In this document: piece by piece, positions 22,595-35,330 of the stretch | Layout of the letters: the number at the start of each line of letters is the position of its first letter | Position numbering within the stretch: position 1 is the stretch's first letter | From: Molossus alvarezi | Lineage: Eukaryota > Chordata > Mammalia > Chiroptera > Molossidae | DNA length: 64,000 nt | NCBI GenBank assembly: GCA_037176705.1 | Contig: CM073885.1 | Location: 166,336,290-166,400,289 of the forward strand | Direction: 5' to 3' | Notes under the pieces: generated by a model | Told to the model about the DNA's origin: nothing | Database searches by the model: none | What the model saw: only the letters and a program-made list of their open reading frames with translations | Position numbers and translations under genes: made by a program

Positions 22595-23824
22595 GTAAGG
22601 TCATGTTTTCCCTGCCAAGCTTTCTGTGCCGGCTCTGCTGGGCCCGTGAAACCCGTGGAAGTTTCTCCTAAAACCTGTGTTTGGGTCCGTACTGTATTTC
22701 ATTGTCTGGTTTAAAGGAGGTGTAAGGCATGAGCTTGTTTTCTTCCCTTGGTAGAAAAAGGACGTGTGGTATATGAGGGGTGTTGCCTTTCACGTTGTTT
22801 TACAATCCAAGCGCCATGTTTCCATGGTGGATGGTTTACTTAGATGCACAAAAGGATCCCTGATTATACAAAGAGAAAGAAACCTATCTCATATCAAAAT
22901 GAGTTTACTTTGTTTTTCCAACAAGCTAGTTCTCTTTTCAGAAAAACAAACTCTCTTCGAGTGTTTATTTTGGTATTTATATGAATGCTCTTTCCCCCAA
23001 ATTTTACTCCATAGGTGCTTTATAATAGTATTTTCTTATATTTAAAAAATTAAATTGTATTGTGTTTTTCAAAAATAAAGCAACAAAGGATTTTATTAAT
23101 TGAAAATGTTTCTTGGGGCATTTATTCTCCATCCCATAATAATAAAGTGCATGTATATGTATGTGGAAGGGTGACTAGAAATCAGATATGCAATATATAA
23201 GTACAGAATTTAGCTGAGACTGGATTTGATTTTTCTAATTGTCAGGATTTGAATTCTTTTCCCCATGTAGTTATTTGAAGAGCTGCTATGTGTAAAGCAT
23301 AGATCGTTGTTCAGTTTTAAGGTACCTTGGGGTGTGTGATACTCCATGACTTTTAAATGAACATATGTGAACACAGTTGTTGGTTTTCTTCTGAAACAAA
23401 TTACTGCCTTGAAAAAAAAAGTACTGCGTTGATCTTGCTGAAAAAATTGAGGGTCACACAGAATACTTCTGCTGGCTGCTGCGTCTCCGAGATGAGTAAA
23501 ATCTCGGTGTGTTGCTATGGGAATCGTGGCTTGGAGATTCTGGTTTGGAAGCATGGACAGCCCTTATGTAATATTCATGACGTCTAGCACAGCTGCCATA
23601 GCAGTTTGCAGAGACACTGCCAGAAGGCCGTGACTCTTCAGAAGCAGTGTTTCCATACATCAGAATAGTGTTCATTGTCACCTCCGCAGGCAGGGAAGGC
23701 TTCTCCAGGTGTGACACAGGCTTGACTGCAAGGCAACCCGTAGGAGCAGGGAGCAGAGCAAGCAAGGTGTGGCCTAGTTGCCATCAGTTCATCTGCTCTA
23801 CCAAAGTTAATCATTGAAAACGTT

Positions 23825-24165
23825 ATGATGTGACAGTGTGGCTGAAACTGGAGGACGTTATGCTCAGCGAAGGAAGCCAGTCACAGAAGGACAAACACTG
23901 TGTGATTCACTCATGTGAGGTATCTAAGGTAGTCAGACTCATAGCACAGAGTCATGGTTGCCAGGGACTGGGGAAGGAAAAAATGGTGAGTTGCTATTCA
24001 GCAGACATAAAGTTTCAGTTAGGCGGGTTGAGTAAGTGCCATAGATCTTCTGTACAGCACTGGGTCTATAGTTAACAGCACTGTATTGTGCACTTAAACG
24101 TTTGTTAAGAGGGTTGATCTCTTGTTAAATGTTCTTATTACAATAAAACAATATGAAGATGAAAT
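23825..24165 (+). repeat. L1 3' end, sense
   Basis: Sense L1 landmarks: 'aagccagtcacagaaggaca', 'atggttgccagggactgggg', 'gtctatagttaacagcactg', A-rich end. Confidence 0.75.
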
Positions 24166-25132
24166 TAAACAGTGAAGAAAATTAAATAACGAATGCACTC
24201 TAGTGAAACGAATTGCCACAAGTGTGCAGTGTAGCTAGTAAACGTTGCAATTTAGGAGCTGAATTCGACCTACATTTTATACCAGGGTGCAGAGAGAAAA
24301 GCCAAGAAAAAAAATAAGTTTGTATTCTAGAAGCAAAAAGTGTTTTATTTGCAGTAATTTATTCGTGTGATTATACATACTAAAATTAAACAGGTTGTCA
24401 GGTTTATTCCACCTCATCATAAAACCCAAGGTCTTGGAGGTTTGGTTTTCCAAGTCTGCAGTTACCCGATAGGCACATTTTTTGTCCAGGACTGCTCCAA
24501 GTCCTGATGAAAGCGACACAGCTTTATAGAACTTTTAAATATCTTTCAAACCAGCGTAGATCAAAATATCGATCCTGAATCAAACCAGGTTCATGTTACT
24601 TATACAGACAAAAAATTTTATGGTTACAAATGATGGAGAAGATGAAGGAAAATGAAAAGAATTTAAAACAAAGGCTAAATTAATTGAAGGTCTACTTAGT
24701 ATGTTTTGTGAACATAGTTTATTTACATCCATTTTTCCTCTTTAAAATTAGGTCAGTATCTTAAAACGTTGATGTATTCAAATGAGTTATGCTAGGGTAA
24801 GTGTGCATTTTAATGTGTCCTGAAAGAAGATAGGACTCGGATTTAAGTTTATTTATGTTAAAATCATGCTTTGGTAAGTCTGGTTTATTCATGTCAAAAT
24901 CCTTGAAGGAATAGGGATTGTAGATGGCTCCTTCATTAGATTATTTTTATCTTCTCCTCCACCATGCCTGTATATCATTATAACTGTTTTGAGACCTATT
25001 TCAAAAGGAAGCCTTACAATGGAAAGTTATATGAATTTGTCATTTCATTTTAGATAGTTTAAAATACTGTACATCCATTTTCAAAGAATCAAAAGATTTA
25101 CAGATTTTTTTGTGATCATCATCGCATTTCTC

Positions 25133-25268
25133 TGGTCCGCAGGCTGACACTCCAACTGTTTTTGGTTTTGTTTTGTTTTGGGTACGTGCCCCTAGTGGGA
25201 ACCGAACCCAGGACTCTCTGGTCCGCAGGCCGACGCTCCAACCGCGGAGCCAGACCGGCCAGGGCCAG
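25133..25268 (-). repeat. Short tRNA-only SINE with a partial second tRNA unit
   Basis: The minus-strand main unit (25182-25265) ends at the same 'ggggcacgtac' boundary as the other short copies. An A/C-rich linker follows (T-rich on +, 25159-25181), then a partial second tRNA unit (25131-25158) corresponding to the anticodon half. Flanks 'cgcatttctc' and 'cgcatctc' enclose the whole, suggesting a single dimeric insertion. Confidence 0.75.
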
Positions 25269-25809
25269 CGCATCTCAAACAGAAAGATTCTGTAAGTGGG
25301 TGCTTCCCCTCACCCCGCAGTCCTGCGCAGTAGGTCTGTGGAAATGGCTGGAACAAACCTCCGCAGTGCTTACAGACCCTGGCCCTCTGTAAATACGAAG
25401 GGTGTTATCCATTAATTGCCTTCAGAATACGCCTAGAAAATAGGGTGATTGGCAAGTAGTGGACGTAGAGACACTGCCTTTTGGAATGGAGTGACCTACA
25501 GAAGTTTAGATGACCAGGCACACTGTGCTTCCCGTAAAACCCGGTACTTTTCACTGCACTTGTTCCGGCTTCTCTTCAACTCGTAACCTTTACAGTGAAT
25601 AGATTCTATATTAATTTTGAGGCAGATAAATATCAACTAACATGAACTTGTTTGTTTTTTAACTTGGCATTTTCTGATCCAAATGCACATTTTGACCCTG
25701 TTCAGTTTTGCCGTACTTTAATATCTTGCCTTATTTAACTGGTGTTCTTTGAGTCTGCCTTAAAGACAAGTATTATATATATTTAACTTATTCCCACATT
25801 GATCTTTTC

Positions 25810-26006
25810 TTAAAATTTTTTTTTCTTTTTTGATTTTAGAGAGAGAGGAAGGGAGAGGGAGGGAGAGAGAGAGACAGAAACATTGATGAGAGAGAACATC
25901 GATTGGCCGCCTCCTGCGTGCCCCCCACTGGGGATCAGGCCCACAAGCTGGGTATGTGCCCTGACTGAGAATCCATCTGGCAGCCTCTTGGTGCATAATT
26001 CATTCA
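25810..26006 (-). repeat. Ves SINE, AATAAAG-type body, head truncated
   Basis: The antisense body ('acatcgattggccgcctcct', 'ccccccactggggatcaggc') loses its tRNA head near 26006 and abuts an antisense L1. No clear duplication; the head end may have been lost by deletion. Confidence 0.8.
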
Positions 26007-26009
26007 CTC

Positions 26010-26475
26010 AACGTACACAATTCAGGTCTTTTTAGTATATTCACAGGGTTGTGCAACCATTGTTACAATCAATTTTAGAACATTTCATTACCTGCCCCTC
26101 CCCCAATAAAATATCATATTTTAACTTAGCAGTCACTCCTCGTTTTTTCCCAATGCCCTTAGCCCTAGGCAACCACTGTTTGACTTTGTCTCCACAGATT
26201 TGTCTATTCTAGATATTCCCAATAAGTGGAATCATACAGTAGGTGGTCTGTTGTGACTGGCTGCTTTCACCTACATGATGTTTTCAGTTTCCATCCATGC
26301 TCTAGCATGTATCACTGCTTCATTCCTTTTCATTGCCAAGTAATATTCCAGTGTATGGATGCATCATATTTCATTTATTCATTGATCAGTTGGTGGACAT
26401 CTATCTGGTTTCCACTGTGTGTGTGTCTAGGAGTGAAGTTGTTAGGTCATATGATCATTTTTTCTTAACTGAAAG
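26010..26475 (-). repeat. L1 fragment, antisense
   Basis: Antisense L1 3' region: 'gttgtgcaaccattgttaca', 'ataagtggaatcatacagta', 'taatattccagtgtatggat', 'gtgaagttgttaggtcatat'. Confidence 0.8.
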
Positions 26476-27079
26476 AATGATTTTTTTTTTTGTCTTTTCT
26501 CCCTTCCCCAAAATGATCCTTTCTGCCCTAAACACAGGGACTCTGAGATGGGAAGTCTAGATGTGGAAAGGACTGGTGCAGAGAAGAAATAGGTTCAGGG
26601 CTATATTCTTGGAATGAGGAATTAATATTAAATATTAAGTCCATTTTTCTCTTATCAGTGAATGTCTGCCATATTAAAGAACTCGTGTTAGTCATAGTTG
26701 CTGAGTAAAGGGACTGAAAGACAAAGCCACAAAGAAGAAACAGGGGGACCTTTGCCTGCAGAAAATTGCAAGTTGTTTTAGAGAGAAGAGTTTGGTGTTC
26801 AATCTTGCTAAATAGAGGGAACAGAAGTGCCTTATGGGAGTAGAGAGGTCTGTGGGCATCAGGGGAAAAGACTGCACCCTACTGGCTGGACCAGAAAATC
26901 CTTCTTGGAGGAGATGCAGGATGGGTGGATGGGGAGGAGCTTATGAATTAGAAAGTGAGGGATGGAGAAAAGAAAAAATGCCTCCACAGCCTAATAAGTA
27001 ATATAAATAAAGACCAATGTAAGGAAATGCTTGGCAACAAGAAAATATGGACTCTTCCAGAGAAAGGTTACTCTTTTGA

Positions 27080-28030
27080 GATCTTGCCAACTTAAAAATG
27101 TGTTTATTCTAGCCTCACATTTAATTGGTAGTTTGCTGGGTATTCATGTATGAAACACATTTTCCTTCAGAATTTTGAAGACATTATTTTGTTGTCTTCT
27201 AGCATGAGCTCTGTTGCTATGTTTGCTGATGCCATTTGGTCCTTGAATGTGGTTTAAAATTTTTTTTTTTTAAATAATATACTGAACTTCTCTTCCTTTT
27301 GTATTTTGAAATAGTGCCTCAGTGTGGGTCTTACTATTTATTGTGCCTGGCTTCGCATACGTATGTTCACTGTGAAGGGCCAGTCTCTTCAGTTCTGGAA
27401 AGTAGCTTCTTTTGGGGGGGGGGGTATTTTTTCCCCCACTGTATTTTCCTCTTTTTCTGGTTCTCTACTTTGTCAGACGAGTGATTAGAGCCTTCTTCTT
27501 TACTCATTTTTTTTTCTGTACTCATACCTCTGTCTGTCTGTCCTACTGTCTGCATTTTTCTCCACTTATCTTCTAACCCATCCATTGGAATTTTTATCAG
27601 TTAAAATGTCTAATTCCCAGGAACTTGCTTCTCATCTCTGCTTTTATACATCCCTGTTCTTTGTCCATGGGTGTAATATTTTCTCTTATAACTCTTAAGG
27701 TGTTTGGACTGTTCCTATTTTTTAAACTTTTAAAATTTGATTTAGAATTTATTTTTATGTACTGGAAACTTTTTCAGAGGTTTTATTTCTGGCCATCTAT
27801 GCATAATTAAATGCAAGATGTTGTAAAGCTGACTGGCAGTCCCGGGCGTGACAGCAAAGCCTCTTTTATAGGGTAATTGGTTGGGGTGTCTTTTCTTTCA
27901 GTCTGGTCAGTGTCCCTAGAGAGGGGTCCTGATCTCCTGGTATTTTACATTCTCACTCTTTCTACTCTGTTAATTACCACTGTCTGTCATTTTCCTTTAT
28001 TCGACATTTTAATCTACTCTCATTTTCTGT
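27080..28030 (-). repeat. Degenerate L1/HAL1-like sequence, antisense
   Basis: T-rich sequence with antisense L1/HAL1-like phrases ('ttgaagacattattttgttg', 'aacccatccattggaat', 'tgtgcctggcttcgcat'). Frames are broken throughout. Boundaries are approximate. Confidence 0.45.
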
Positions 28031-28279
28031 TCTTTAAATCTGCGAGTTTATACTGTTCAGAAAAAAATTTTTTTTCAGGAGGTAGCATATGTTCAGGAGA
28101 CCATGTTTTATTTCCCATATTTATTAATAAGCATACTATGAAAGAGAGAAAATGTTTCTCATGATAAGACAGAGGGAGCATCCTACCCAAGTGGAACGAT
28201 TTCACTAAGTAGCCTTTTCAGAAGAAACATGAATGTATGTGTTCACCTTCATCTCAAAGATGAACTTTTGTTCTTGTTG

Positions 28280-28458
28280 TTATTCCTCACCTGAGGATAT
28301 TTTCCCATTGATTTTTAGAGGGAGTGGAAGGGCAGGAGGGAGAGAAACATCGATGTGTCACATTGATTGGTTGCCTCCCACACAACCGCAACTAGGGCCA
28401 GGGATTGAACCCATAACCCAGGCACATGCCCTTGACCAGGAATCAAACCGGCCAGGGC
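28280..28458 (-). repeat. Ves SINE, internally deleted
   Basis: Antisense copy with CCTC-hairpin tail ('tcctcacctgagga' on +). The anticodon half of the tRNA head is missing: the sequence passes from 'gaatcaaacc' straight to 'ggccagggc'. Confidence 0.8.
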
Positions 28459-29220
28459 AAAAATGACTTTTTTCAATTTCAAGAAATATTAAACATGTTT
28501 TTACAAATGTGTCTTATTAAGAAAAGTATGTGGGAGGTAGGAGAGAACTAGCTGTTTACGTCTATATTGCATACTTTCTTCAGCCTACAAGGTACACTGG
28601 TGGAGAGAATCTAAACAACGTGCATTACAGTCAATGGTGGCTCATAGGACAAAAACGCTTTTAATTGGTAAAAGAAAAAACCCAGCAGAGAAATCTCATA
28701 ATAGAAAACACAAAGTGGCGCAGACATTCAGAGGAACATGTGTTAGGCTAATAATGGTCTTCCATTTTCGATTTCAATGCTGTCTTTTAATTTTTGCATT
28801 AAAAAAGGGTCCGTTCTCTTCTGCTCATAGCATACAAAATAGAATTACGAAACTGGCTAAATATTTCTAACTTCCAGCAGCATGGTTTAGCTTATTGTTC
28901 AGATCCACACTGACTTAGATTACATTTTTTTTCCACCTGTAAGAAGTAAAAAGTGTGGGAAAGCCCCTTAGACCTGGGCATACTTATGTTAACTCATAAG
29001 TATGACTGGGTAGGTATAGTCACACCCATGTATCTCCAATATTAGATGCCAATTTTAGTAATAACAATAACAACAACTCTTATTGTGTGATTACTGCTCA
29101 TTATAGACCATTTGAAAGACATAAAAGGGAAAAGCAAAGCTTTGTGTCTTTATAACATTGTGAAATACTTTTGAGCTCTGACAATCAGCCCGACCTACAG
29201 CATTGGTTCCTATAACATCT

Positions 29221-29469
29221 CCCTTTTTTTTATTTTATCCTCACCCGAGGACATCTTTCCATTTTTTGTTCAGACAGAGTGGGAGGGAGAGAGAGAAAGA
29301 GAGAGAAACATCAACGTGAAAGGGACACATCGAGTGGCTGCTTCCTACACGACCCAACCAGGGCCGGGGACAAACTGCAACCGAGGTACATGCCCTTAGC
29401 GGGAACCGAACCCAGGCCTCTCTGGACTGCAGGCCGATGCTCTAACCACTGAGCCAAACCGGCCAGGGC
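29221..29469 (-). repeat. Ves SINE, CCTC-hairpin-tail subfamily
   Basis: Full antisense copy. Duplications 'tcctataacatct' (29208-29220) and 'tcctatagcatct' (29470-29482). Confidence 0.92.
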
Positions 29470-30310
29470 TCCTATAGCATCTTTCACATCCAGAAAATCC
29501 TCGCTCGTTCTCTCAGTCGGCTTCTGCTGCACCGCAGACCGCTCTCAGTTTATTGGCTGGAGGTCACCTTCATTTTCACATAGGTCACAGTTCTCTTCCA
29601 TGTATCCGTGGCCAGCTGGCAGGTGACCAGGTGAGCTGGGGTGGCCCCTTGCCTGTGTCTGCAAGTTGGCAGCTGCCAGCTCAGGTGTCTCACTTTCCTC
29701 TGGGTGGCTTCTCATCCCCCAGCAGGCTGGCTGGCTCACCCTCACGCTGCTCTCAGAGTTACAAGCACATCAGGAGAGAACAGTGAGTGGTACTCGGTCT
29801 CGTCTTGTGTCCTGTGTGCTAATGTCCTGTTGGTCAAAGTAAACCGTGTGGCTAAGCTCGTAGTCGGTGCGGAAGGGCATTGCCAAGGCCAGATTCCATC
29901 CTGGGAATTGTTACAGTCATTCTCTCCAAACAGTCTGCCACACCCACCTTCTTTTCTCTCTCTCACCTCTTTGGAAGAAGAAATGTCTTTTTACTTTTTA
30001 AAACAAATAGCCCTGTCTTCCTTCTTACCCTATCTCTCCCTTCCTGTTAATGTCAGACTTAATCACCCCAGCTTTACCCCCCACCCCGACTCCATTTCTT
30101 TCCCACTTCCTGGGACTGATTTCTGTCCCTGTCTCTCTACCAATGGCCTCTCGTGACTCAAAATAAGTTCACTGACCTTTTTATTAAACATACCTTCGCC
30201 TCCTCTGTCAGCTTCTCCTTGTTGTTCTCCAGTAAGTCCCCTCTGTCTTGCAGGCCCTGGCTGCAGCACAGGCCTGCTTCTAGCCCTTCTCTGGCGGCTC
30301 CTTTTCAGTC

Positions 30311-30311
<1 letters not shown>

Positions 30312-30370
<59 letters not shown>
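30312..30370 (+). repeat. CTG trinucleotide run (about 19-20 units)
   Basis: Uninterrupted CTG on the sense strand of CACNB2, so the pre-mRNA carries CUG. It lies in a pyrimidine-rich stretch between 'cttttcagt' and 'ttttagttccc'. It creates poly-Leu and poly-Ser open frames, which I do not regard as genes. Confidence 0.95.
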
Positions 30371-30372
<2 letters not shown>

Positions 30373-30785
30373 TAGTTCCCTCCCTGACCTGCGGCAGTCC
30401 CTCCAGCCCCGCGTTCAGACTGGGACCGTCTGGCTTCTTCTGCTCCAGGCACACCATTGGTTCCCAAACTGGCGGGTCCCTCGGGGGTTGCTGCAGAGGC
30501 AGAGGGGTGCCTGGCAGGATGTGTTCTGTGTGTTTTCTCCTGGCTTCAGCCAGGGCAGCTCCCCCCACGCATTTGCTGTAGCAGAACTTCCACGGACGTT
30601 GTTCTTTGATTGTGGACGTCGTTCTCCATGACAAGAAGTAAGCCACTGCCTTTTTACTCTCCTCTTTCTCAAGACTCCACTTTGTCTGCACCTCTGCCCC
30701 GACCTCTCTCCCGATGTCAGTATGTCACACTTGCCCCTTTTTGGCATCCCTGTCAGTTCTGACACCCATTTAAAACTGAGCTCCC

Positions 30786-31053
30786 GCCCTGGCCGGTTTG
30801 GCTCAGCGGTGAGAGCGTCGGCCTGCTGTCCAGAGAGACCCGGGTTCGGTTCCCGCTAAGGGCATGTACCTCGGTTGCAGTTTGTCTCCGGCCCTGGTTG
30901 GGTTGTGTGGGTGGCAGCCACTCGATGTGTCCCTTTCATGTCAACGTTTCCCTCTCTCTCTCCCTCCATCTCCCTCCCACTCTATCTGAACAAAAAACAA
31001 AAAAATGTCCTCGGGTGAGGATAAAAAATAATTAAATAAATAAATAAATAAAT
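30786..31053 (+). repeat. Ves SINE, CCTC-hairpin-tail subfamily, young
   Basis: Full copy ending 'tcctcgggtgaggataaaaa' plus an AAAT run. A perfect 14-bp duplication 'aaaactgagctccc' lies at 30772-30785 and 31054-31067. Confidence 0.95.
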
Positions 31054-31154
31054 AAAACTGAGCTCCCCATTTTTCTCCCGTCAAACCCTTTCTTCTCTAC
31101 ACTTCCCCTTTGCTGTCAGTGTTGACTTGATCCGCCCAATCTTGACACCTTGAT

Positions 31155-31245
31155 GCAGGGATTGGCAAGTTTTTTCTGAAAGGGTCAGATAGGAAATGTT
31201 TTAGATGATGAGTCATGTGTTTTCTGTCACAACTACTCAACTCAG
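31155..31245 (-). mobile_element. MER20-like fragment
   Basis: 'attggcaagttttttctgaa', 'agggtcagataggaaatgtt' and 'cacaactactcaactc' match the terminal part of a MER20 hAT element in reverse, as at 4345. Confidence 0.6.
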
Positions 31246-31630
31246 GGAACCCTGGATTCGGATCCATTTCCGCCGCAGAGTCTGGTTGCCACACCTCTGT
31301 CTGCGACCCTCAGTCGCGGTCTACGGGTAACTGCATTAGTGGGCGTGCGTCAGGCTCAGGGCTGCCAGTCGGCACTGGGATGAGCAGAGGCAACTGGAAT
31401 GCAAGGGTCCTGCCTTTCAGTTCAGTATCTAATGGGGAGTTTGTCTTAAATGTTATGAAACCACTGTTTTCATTTTCTCTGTAGTTGTGTATGGCCGCCA
31501 TACACTGTTACATACGGTCACTACTGCAGTTGAGTTATTTGTTGCTAACTCAGTGATGAGAGCTGGATGGCAGGTCTGTAGTGTCCAGTGGCTGCGGACC
31601 TGAGTGGGACGTGACTGGGTTGACACTGTT

Positions 31631-31853
31631 TTTTTTACAAAATATTTTTTCTTTTTTGATTTTAGAGAGAGAGGAAGGGAGAGGGAGAGGGAGAGAGAAA
31701 CATCAATGAGAGAGAACATTGATTGGCCGCCTCCTGCATGCCCCCCACTGGGGATCTGGCCCACAACCTGGGCTTGTGCCCTGACCAGGAATTGAACTGG
31801 TGACCTCTTGGTGCAAGAATCAATGCTCAACCAGGGAGCCACATCCGCTGGGC
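31631..31853 (-). repeat. Ves SINE, AATAAAG-type body
   Basis: Antisense copy: T-rich tail, 'acattgattggccgcctcct', 'ggggatctggcccacaacct', diverged head ending near 'acatccgctggg'. Confidence 0.85.
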
Positions 31854-33029
31854 TGTCACTTAGTCTTTACAGCAGCTCCCCGAGTTGAGTCAGACTGCAT
31901 CCCCATTCACACCTGTGACTGAAGCATGTGCCCTGTCTCCTGGACAAGACTTTTTCCCTGGGGGGTAAAGGCATGCTCTGCACTTCTGAATCCCTCTGGT
32001 CCAGTTTCCTGCCTCCGTTATCATGAACAAATTAACACGTTGTCTTGCTCTTCCCACTTGCTATCTTCTGAGGAATACCTGAGTATTTTAGGAATAAAAT
32101 TACATGTTGTTCTCTATTTCTTTACAGTTACATTTATCTTGGCAGTCTACCTACGAATACGTCTTAAGTTTCTGATGGGTGAGGGTTACATTTTTAAAGA
32201 GAACCCGATCTTCTAATTGAACAGCCTCTGACAGTGGGTGTATGGTTTTTATTAATGGAAGATACAGAGGGCTGAAGCTTGCTCCCATTTAAAACTGTGC
32301 TCTTGGGTAAGGACCCTTATAAGGACTGTTAACATAATCTAGACTTCTGGCTATTTCAAAACCATAAATGGATTGGGGAGGATTATTATAAACTTTACAG
32401 CTCAAGCTTTTCTTTTTTTCTTATCAAGCAGTTGCTGAACAACTTTGTTGTATCATTATAAATAGAGCTCTGTACACAATTCCTTCTCTCCTCTTTCTCG
32501 ACCAGATCTGGACAGGGAACACCACAAAACCTTTACACAGCTGAAAATAGTCAAGCTCTCTCTGCCCCTGAGTTTTTGCCCCACCAACAGCTAGATGACA
32601 GATGAAAACCATGGCAGAGGAAAATGTATTCAATTAGCAAACAGTTGATGAGTGGTGGTGTGCTATGGAGCTGCGAGCTAACGGAAGGGGAATTAAAGAT
32701 GTGTTAGATGTGGTTTTATCCCTCAGGAAGGTCATGGTCCTATATAGACTCCAGAAATGTATGTCACTGACTAGCAGCAGTGTGAGCCAAGTGCTGGAGG
32801 ACTGGGGAGCAGGGGCTTCTGCTGCTGGGTGGAGGAGGCTGGAAACCAGCGGAGGTCAGTGGGACTAGAGATGCCCTGCTGACGTGACAGTGTCTCTACC
32901 AGCAGAGCCCTTGCTAATCAACAGTGTGCTTTGCTAAGGTTAGCAAGATAGATTGCTAACTGAGGCTCCCAACAAAGGCTGTTATTTTGGTTTTATTTTT
33001 GTTTAGATCTCACTGAATTCCAAATGACC

Positions 33030-33480
33030 TTTCACTAACCACACTAAAGTATTTTTTTTTACCCTCAACCATTCTGAAGTGGACAGTTCAGTAGGGTTAA
33101 CTGTGTTCACATGGTTCAGTAACAGGTCTCTAGAACCTTTCATCTTGCGGAACTGAAACGCTACACCAGCAACTCTCCGTTTCCCCTCCCCCAGCCCTGG
33201 CAACCACCCTTACACTTTGTTTCCCTGATTTTGACTTCTCTGGGTAGCCTACCCAAATGGAATCATTTTTGCCCTTTTGTGACTGGTTTATTATACTCAG
33301 CATAATGTCCTCAAAGCTCATCCATGTTGTAGCATGGGGCAGAATATCCTCCTTTTTTTAAAGGCTGGATAAATATTCCATTGGGTAGAGATGCCGCATT
33401 TTCTTTCTTCATTCATCTATGGATGGGCATTTGGGCTGCTTCTGCCTCTTGGCTATTGCGAATCATGCTGTATTTTTAAA
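33030..33480 (-). repeat. L1 fragment, antisense
   Basis: Antisense L1: 'ccagccctggcaaccaccct', 'ttttgtgactggtttattat', 'ctcatccatgttgtagcatg', 'tcttggctattgcgaatcat'. Confidence 0.8.
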
Positions 33481-33529
33481 AATTTTGGATTTATTTTAAT
33501 GACCCTGTTAAGCTGCATCATCAGAGAGT

Positions 33530-33760
33530 AGTAATTATAGCTTATGTTTGTACAGTGTCTCAGTATTTAACTTCCCACTGGTTTGCTACGCGTGGTCCTC
33601 ACAACTACCCAGTGAGGAAGGGAGGGCAGGGGGGGTTACCCCATTTCGTAAATGAGGAAGTTGATGGTGGATAGTGATGGGTCTTGCCAAGGTCACTGAG
33701 CTCTTAAATGGCAGAATTAGGACAAGGACTCAGGCTTCTGTCTGGTAGGATTCTGTCCTT
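33530..33760 (-). repeat. MIR SINE, antisense
   Basis: 'ccccatttcgtaaatgagga', 'cttgccaaggtcactgagct', 'gacaaggactcaggcttctg'. Confidence 0.65.
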
Positions 33761-34706
33761 CGGTTCTCTCATCTCATCAGTGAGCTTAGATGTAAACTGA
33801 GAAGGCACTCATGCTGCCTCTTCATTTCAGGTTCTGGAAGGATTAAAACATTTACCTTCTTATCTTTAATGGTAAAATAAGAAAAAAAACAAACAAACAA
33901 GGCAATCATAAAATAATTTAAAAAGTAAAAACATCACCTGTACTATTTTTTTTTTTTTTTTTTTTTGCTATTGAGTCTACTCTAGATAGTACCACTGGAG
34001 TTTACAAGCAAAATATTCCCCTTTAACCCCCACATTTTAAGGTTAGATTATGGTCTTTACACCACTGATTTGGAATGAGTACATTTTTACACCATTTAAA
34101 CAAAAATCTTGAACTAAAACTTTTTGAACTTAAGATGTTGAAGAAGGAGCTTTCAGGATGTATGTGGGCACTGTGTTCTTGGTTAAAAGAAGATACAAAT
34201 GGAATGTTCCTAAAAATATTTGAATAAGATCTTCTGTAGGGAAATGGAGAAGTAATCAAGTGTCTAGGAAGTAAGTTGAATGAAGAATGCTGAAGAAACA
34301 GAGTTTAAGTAGGGTGAGGGAGAGAAGATCGAAATCACAATGAAACTCTCTGGAAAGAGATTTTGTAAGTGTTCTCTGTTCCTAAGAAGGGGGAGAAAAA
34401 ATGAAAGAAACTATCTAAAAATTATAGCAGCCAAAAAAGTAAATTGAGATGTTATAATTGACTAGAGAGTGATGAGAAGGTGTTATAAAGACTAGGAAAC
34501 TGATTTAATGATGTTTTAAAGAAATTTATGTGGCTTAAAAAGGTTTTGTTTTATTTTAACTCAATCCTGTTTGAGGAAGGAAGATGAATTGCACAATTAG
34601 CTGTCAAAGTTATTTATGTTCTAGTGATTCCCTGGTTCTTTCTAAGGAAACTTCTAATAGTTCTTTCTACTTATACTTGCAGGTTAATGCCCATTGCTTA
34701 AAATAA

Positions 34707-34707
<1 letters not shown>

Positions 34708-34742
<35 letters not shown>
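34708..34742 (+). repeat. TG dinucleotide microsatellite
   Basis: About 17 uninterrupted TG units. Confidence 0.95.
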
Positions 34743-34744
<2 letters not shown>

Positions 34745-35184
34745 TTATTCTTAGAGATTTGAGGTGAAATGCTATGGTCACCCTACTGTCTCAAGACTGG
34801 GTCAGGAAGTGTGTTTTGTGAGAGCTAGGTTAAAATGTGGGCAGTCAATCAAGTCTTCAGTCTTTCAGCTTCCTAGATATATTTTCTGGATTTTAAACAA
34901 CTCTTCCTTTTGTCATCTTATAGTCATCCTTGCATGAAATATTTATTGGACCAGTTGTAACCTTACATTTGAGGCAACCTACATTCCTTAGAGACAAAAG
35001 TCAAGGTACGGGTTTGCTTACAAGGGAACCCAGTGTCACACACGTTCACACAGAATTACAGCAGCTCTTTGGCGACACTGTGTGCACTACTTGCTGGGTT
35101 CTGTGAGTTTAAGTGGTCAGAAGCATAGAGTGACTCATGTAATAATCACACAATGGAGTATGGAAACCCCTTGAATAGATAGAA

Positions 35185-35330
35185 ATTTCCACGTGATAAA
35201 TTAAGGCATTCAACACACTTGCATTGGGTCACCTACCTTGTGGTGTGTGTGATGCTAGGGAATAGGAAATGATTAGGCCTTGTTCCCTAATCTCTAGGAA
35301 TTCAGTCTAAGAGGGCATTTCCAGAGTAGC
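35185..35330 (-). repeat. L2 3' end, antisense
   Basis: 'aaggcattcaacacacttgc', 'gtgatgctagggaataggaa', 'ctaggaattcagtctaagag' follow the reversed L2 terminus. Confidence 0.55.

Noticed and set aside
29641..30691. Open frames of 128-171 codons around the CTG run, with poly-Leu or poly-Ser
   Set aside because: They exist because a triplet repeat has no stops in these frames. No conserved sequence, splice context or homology is seen outside the repeat.
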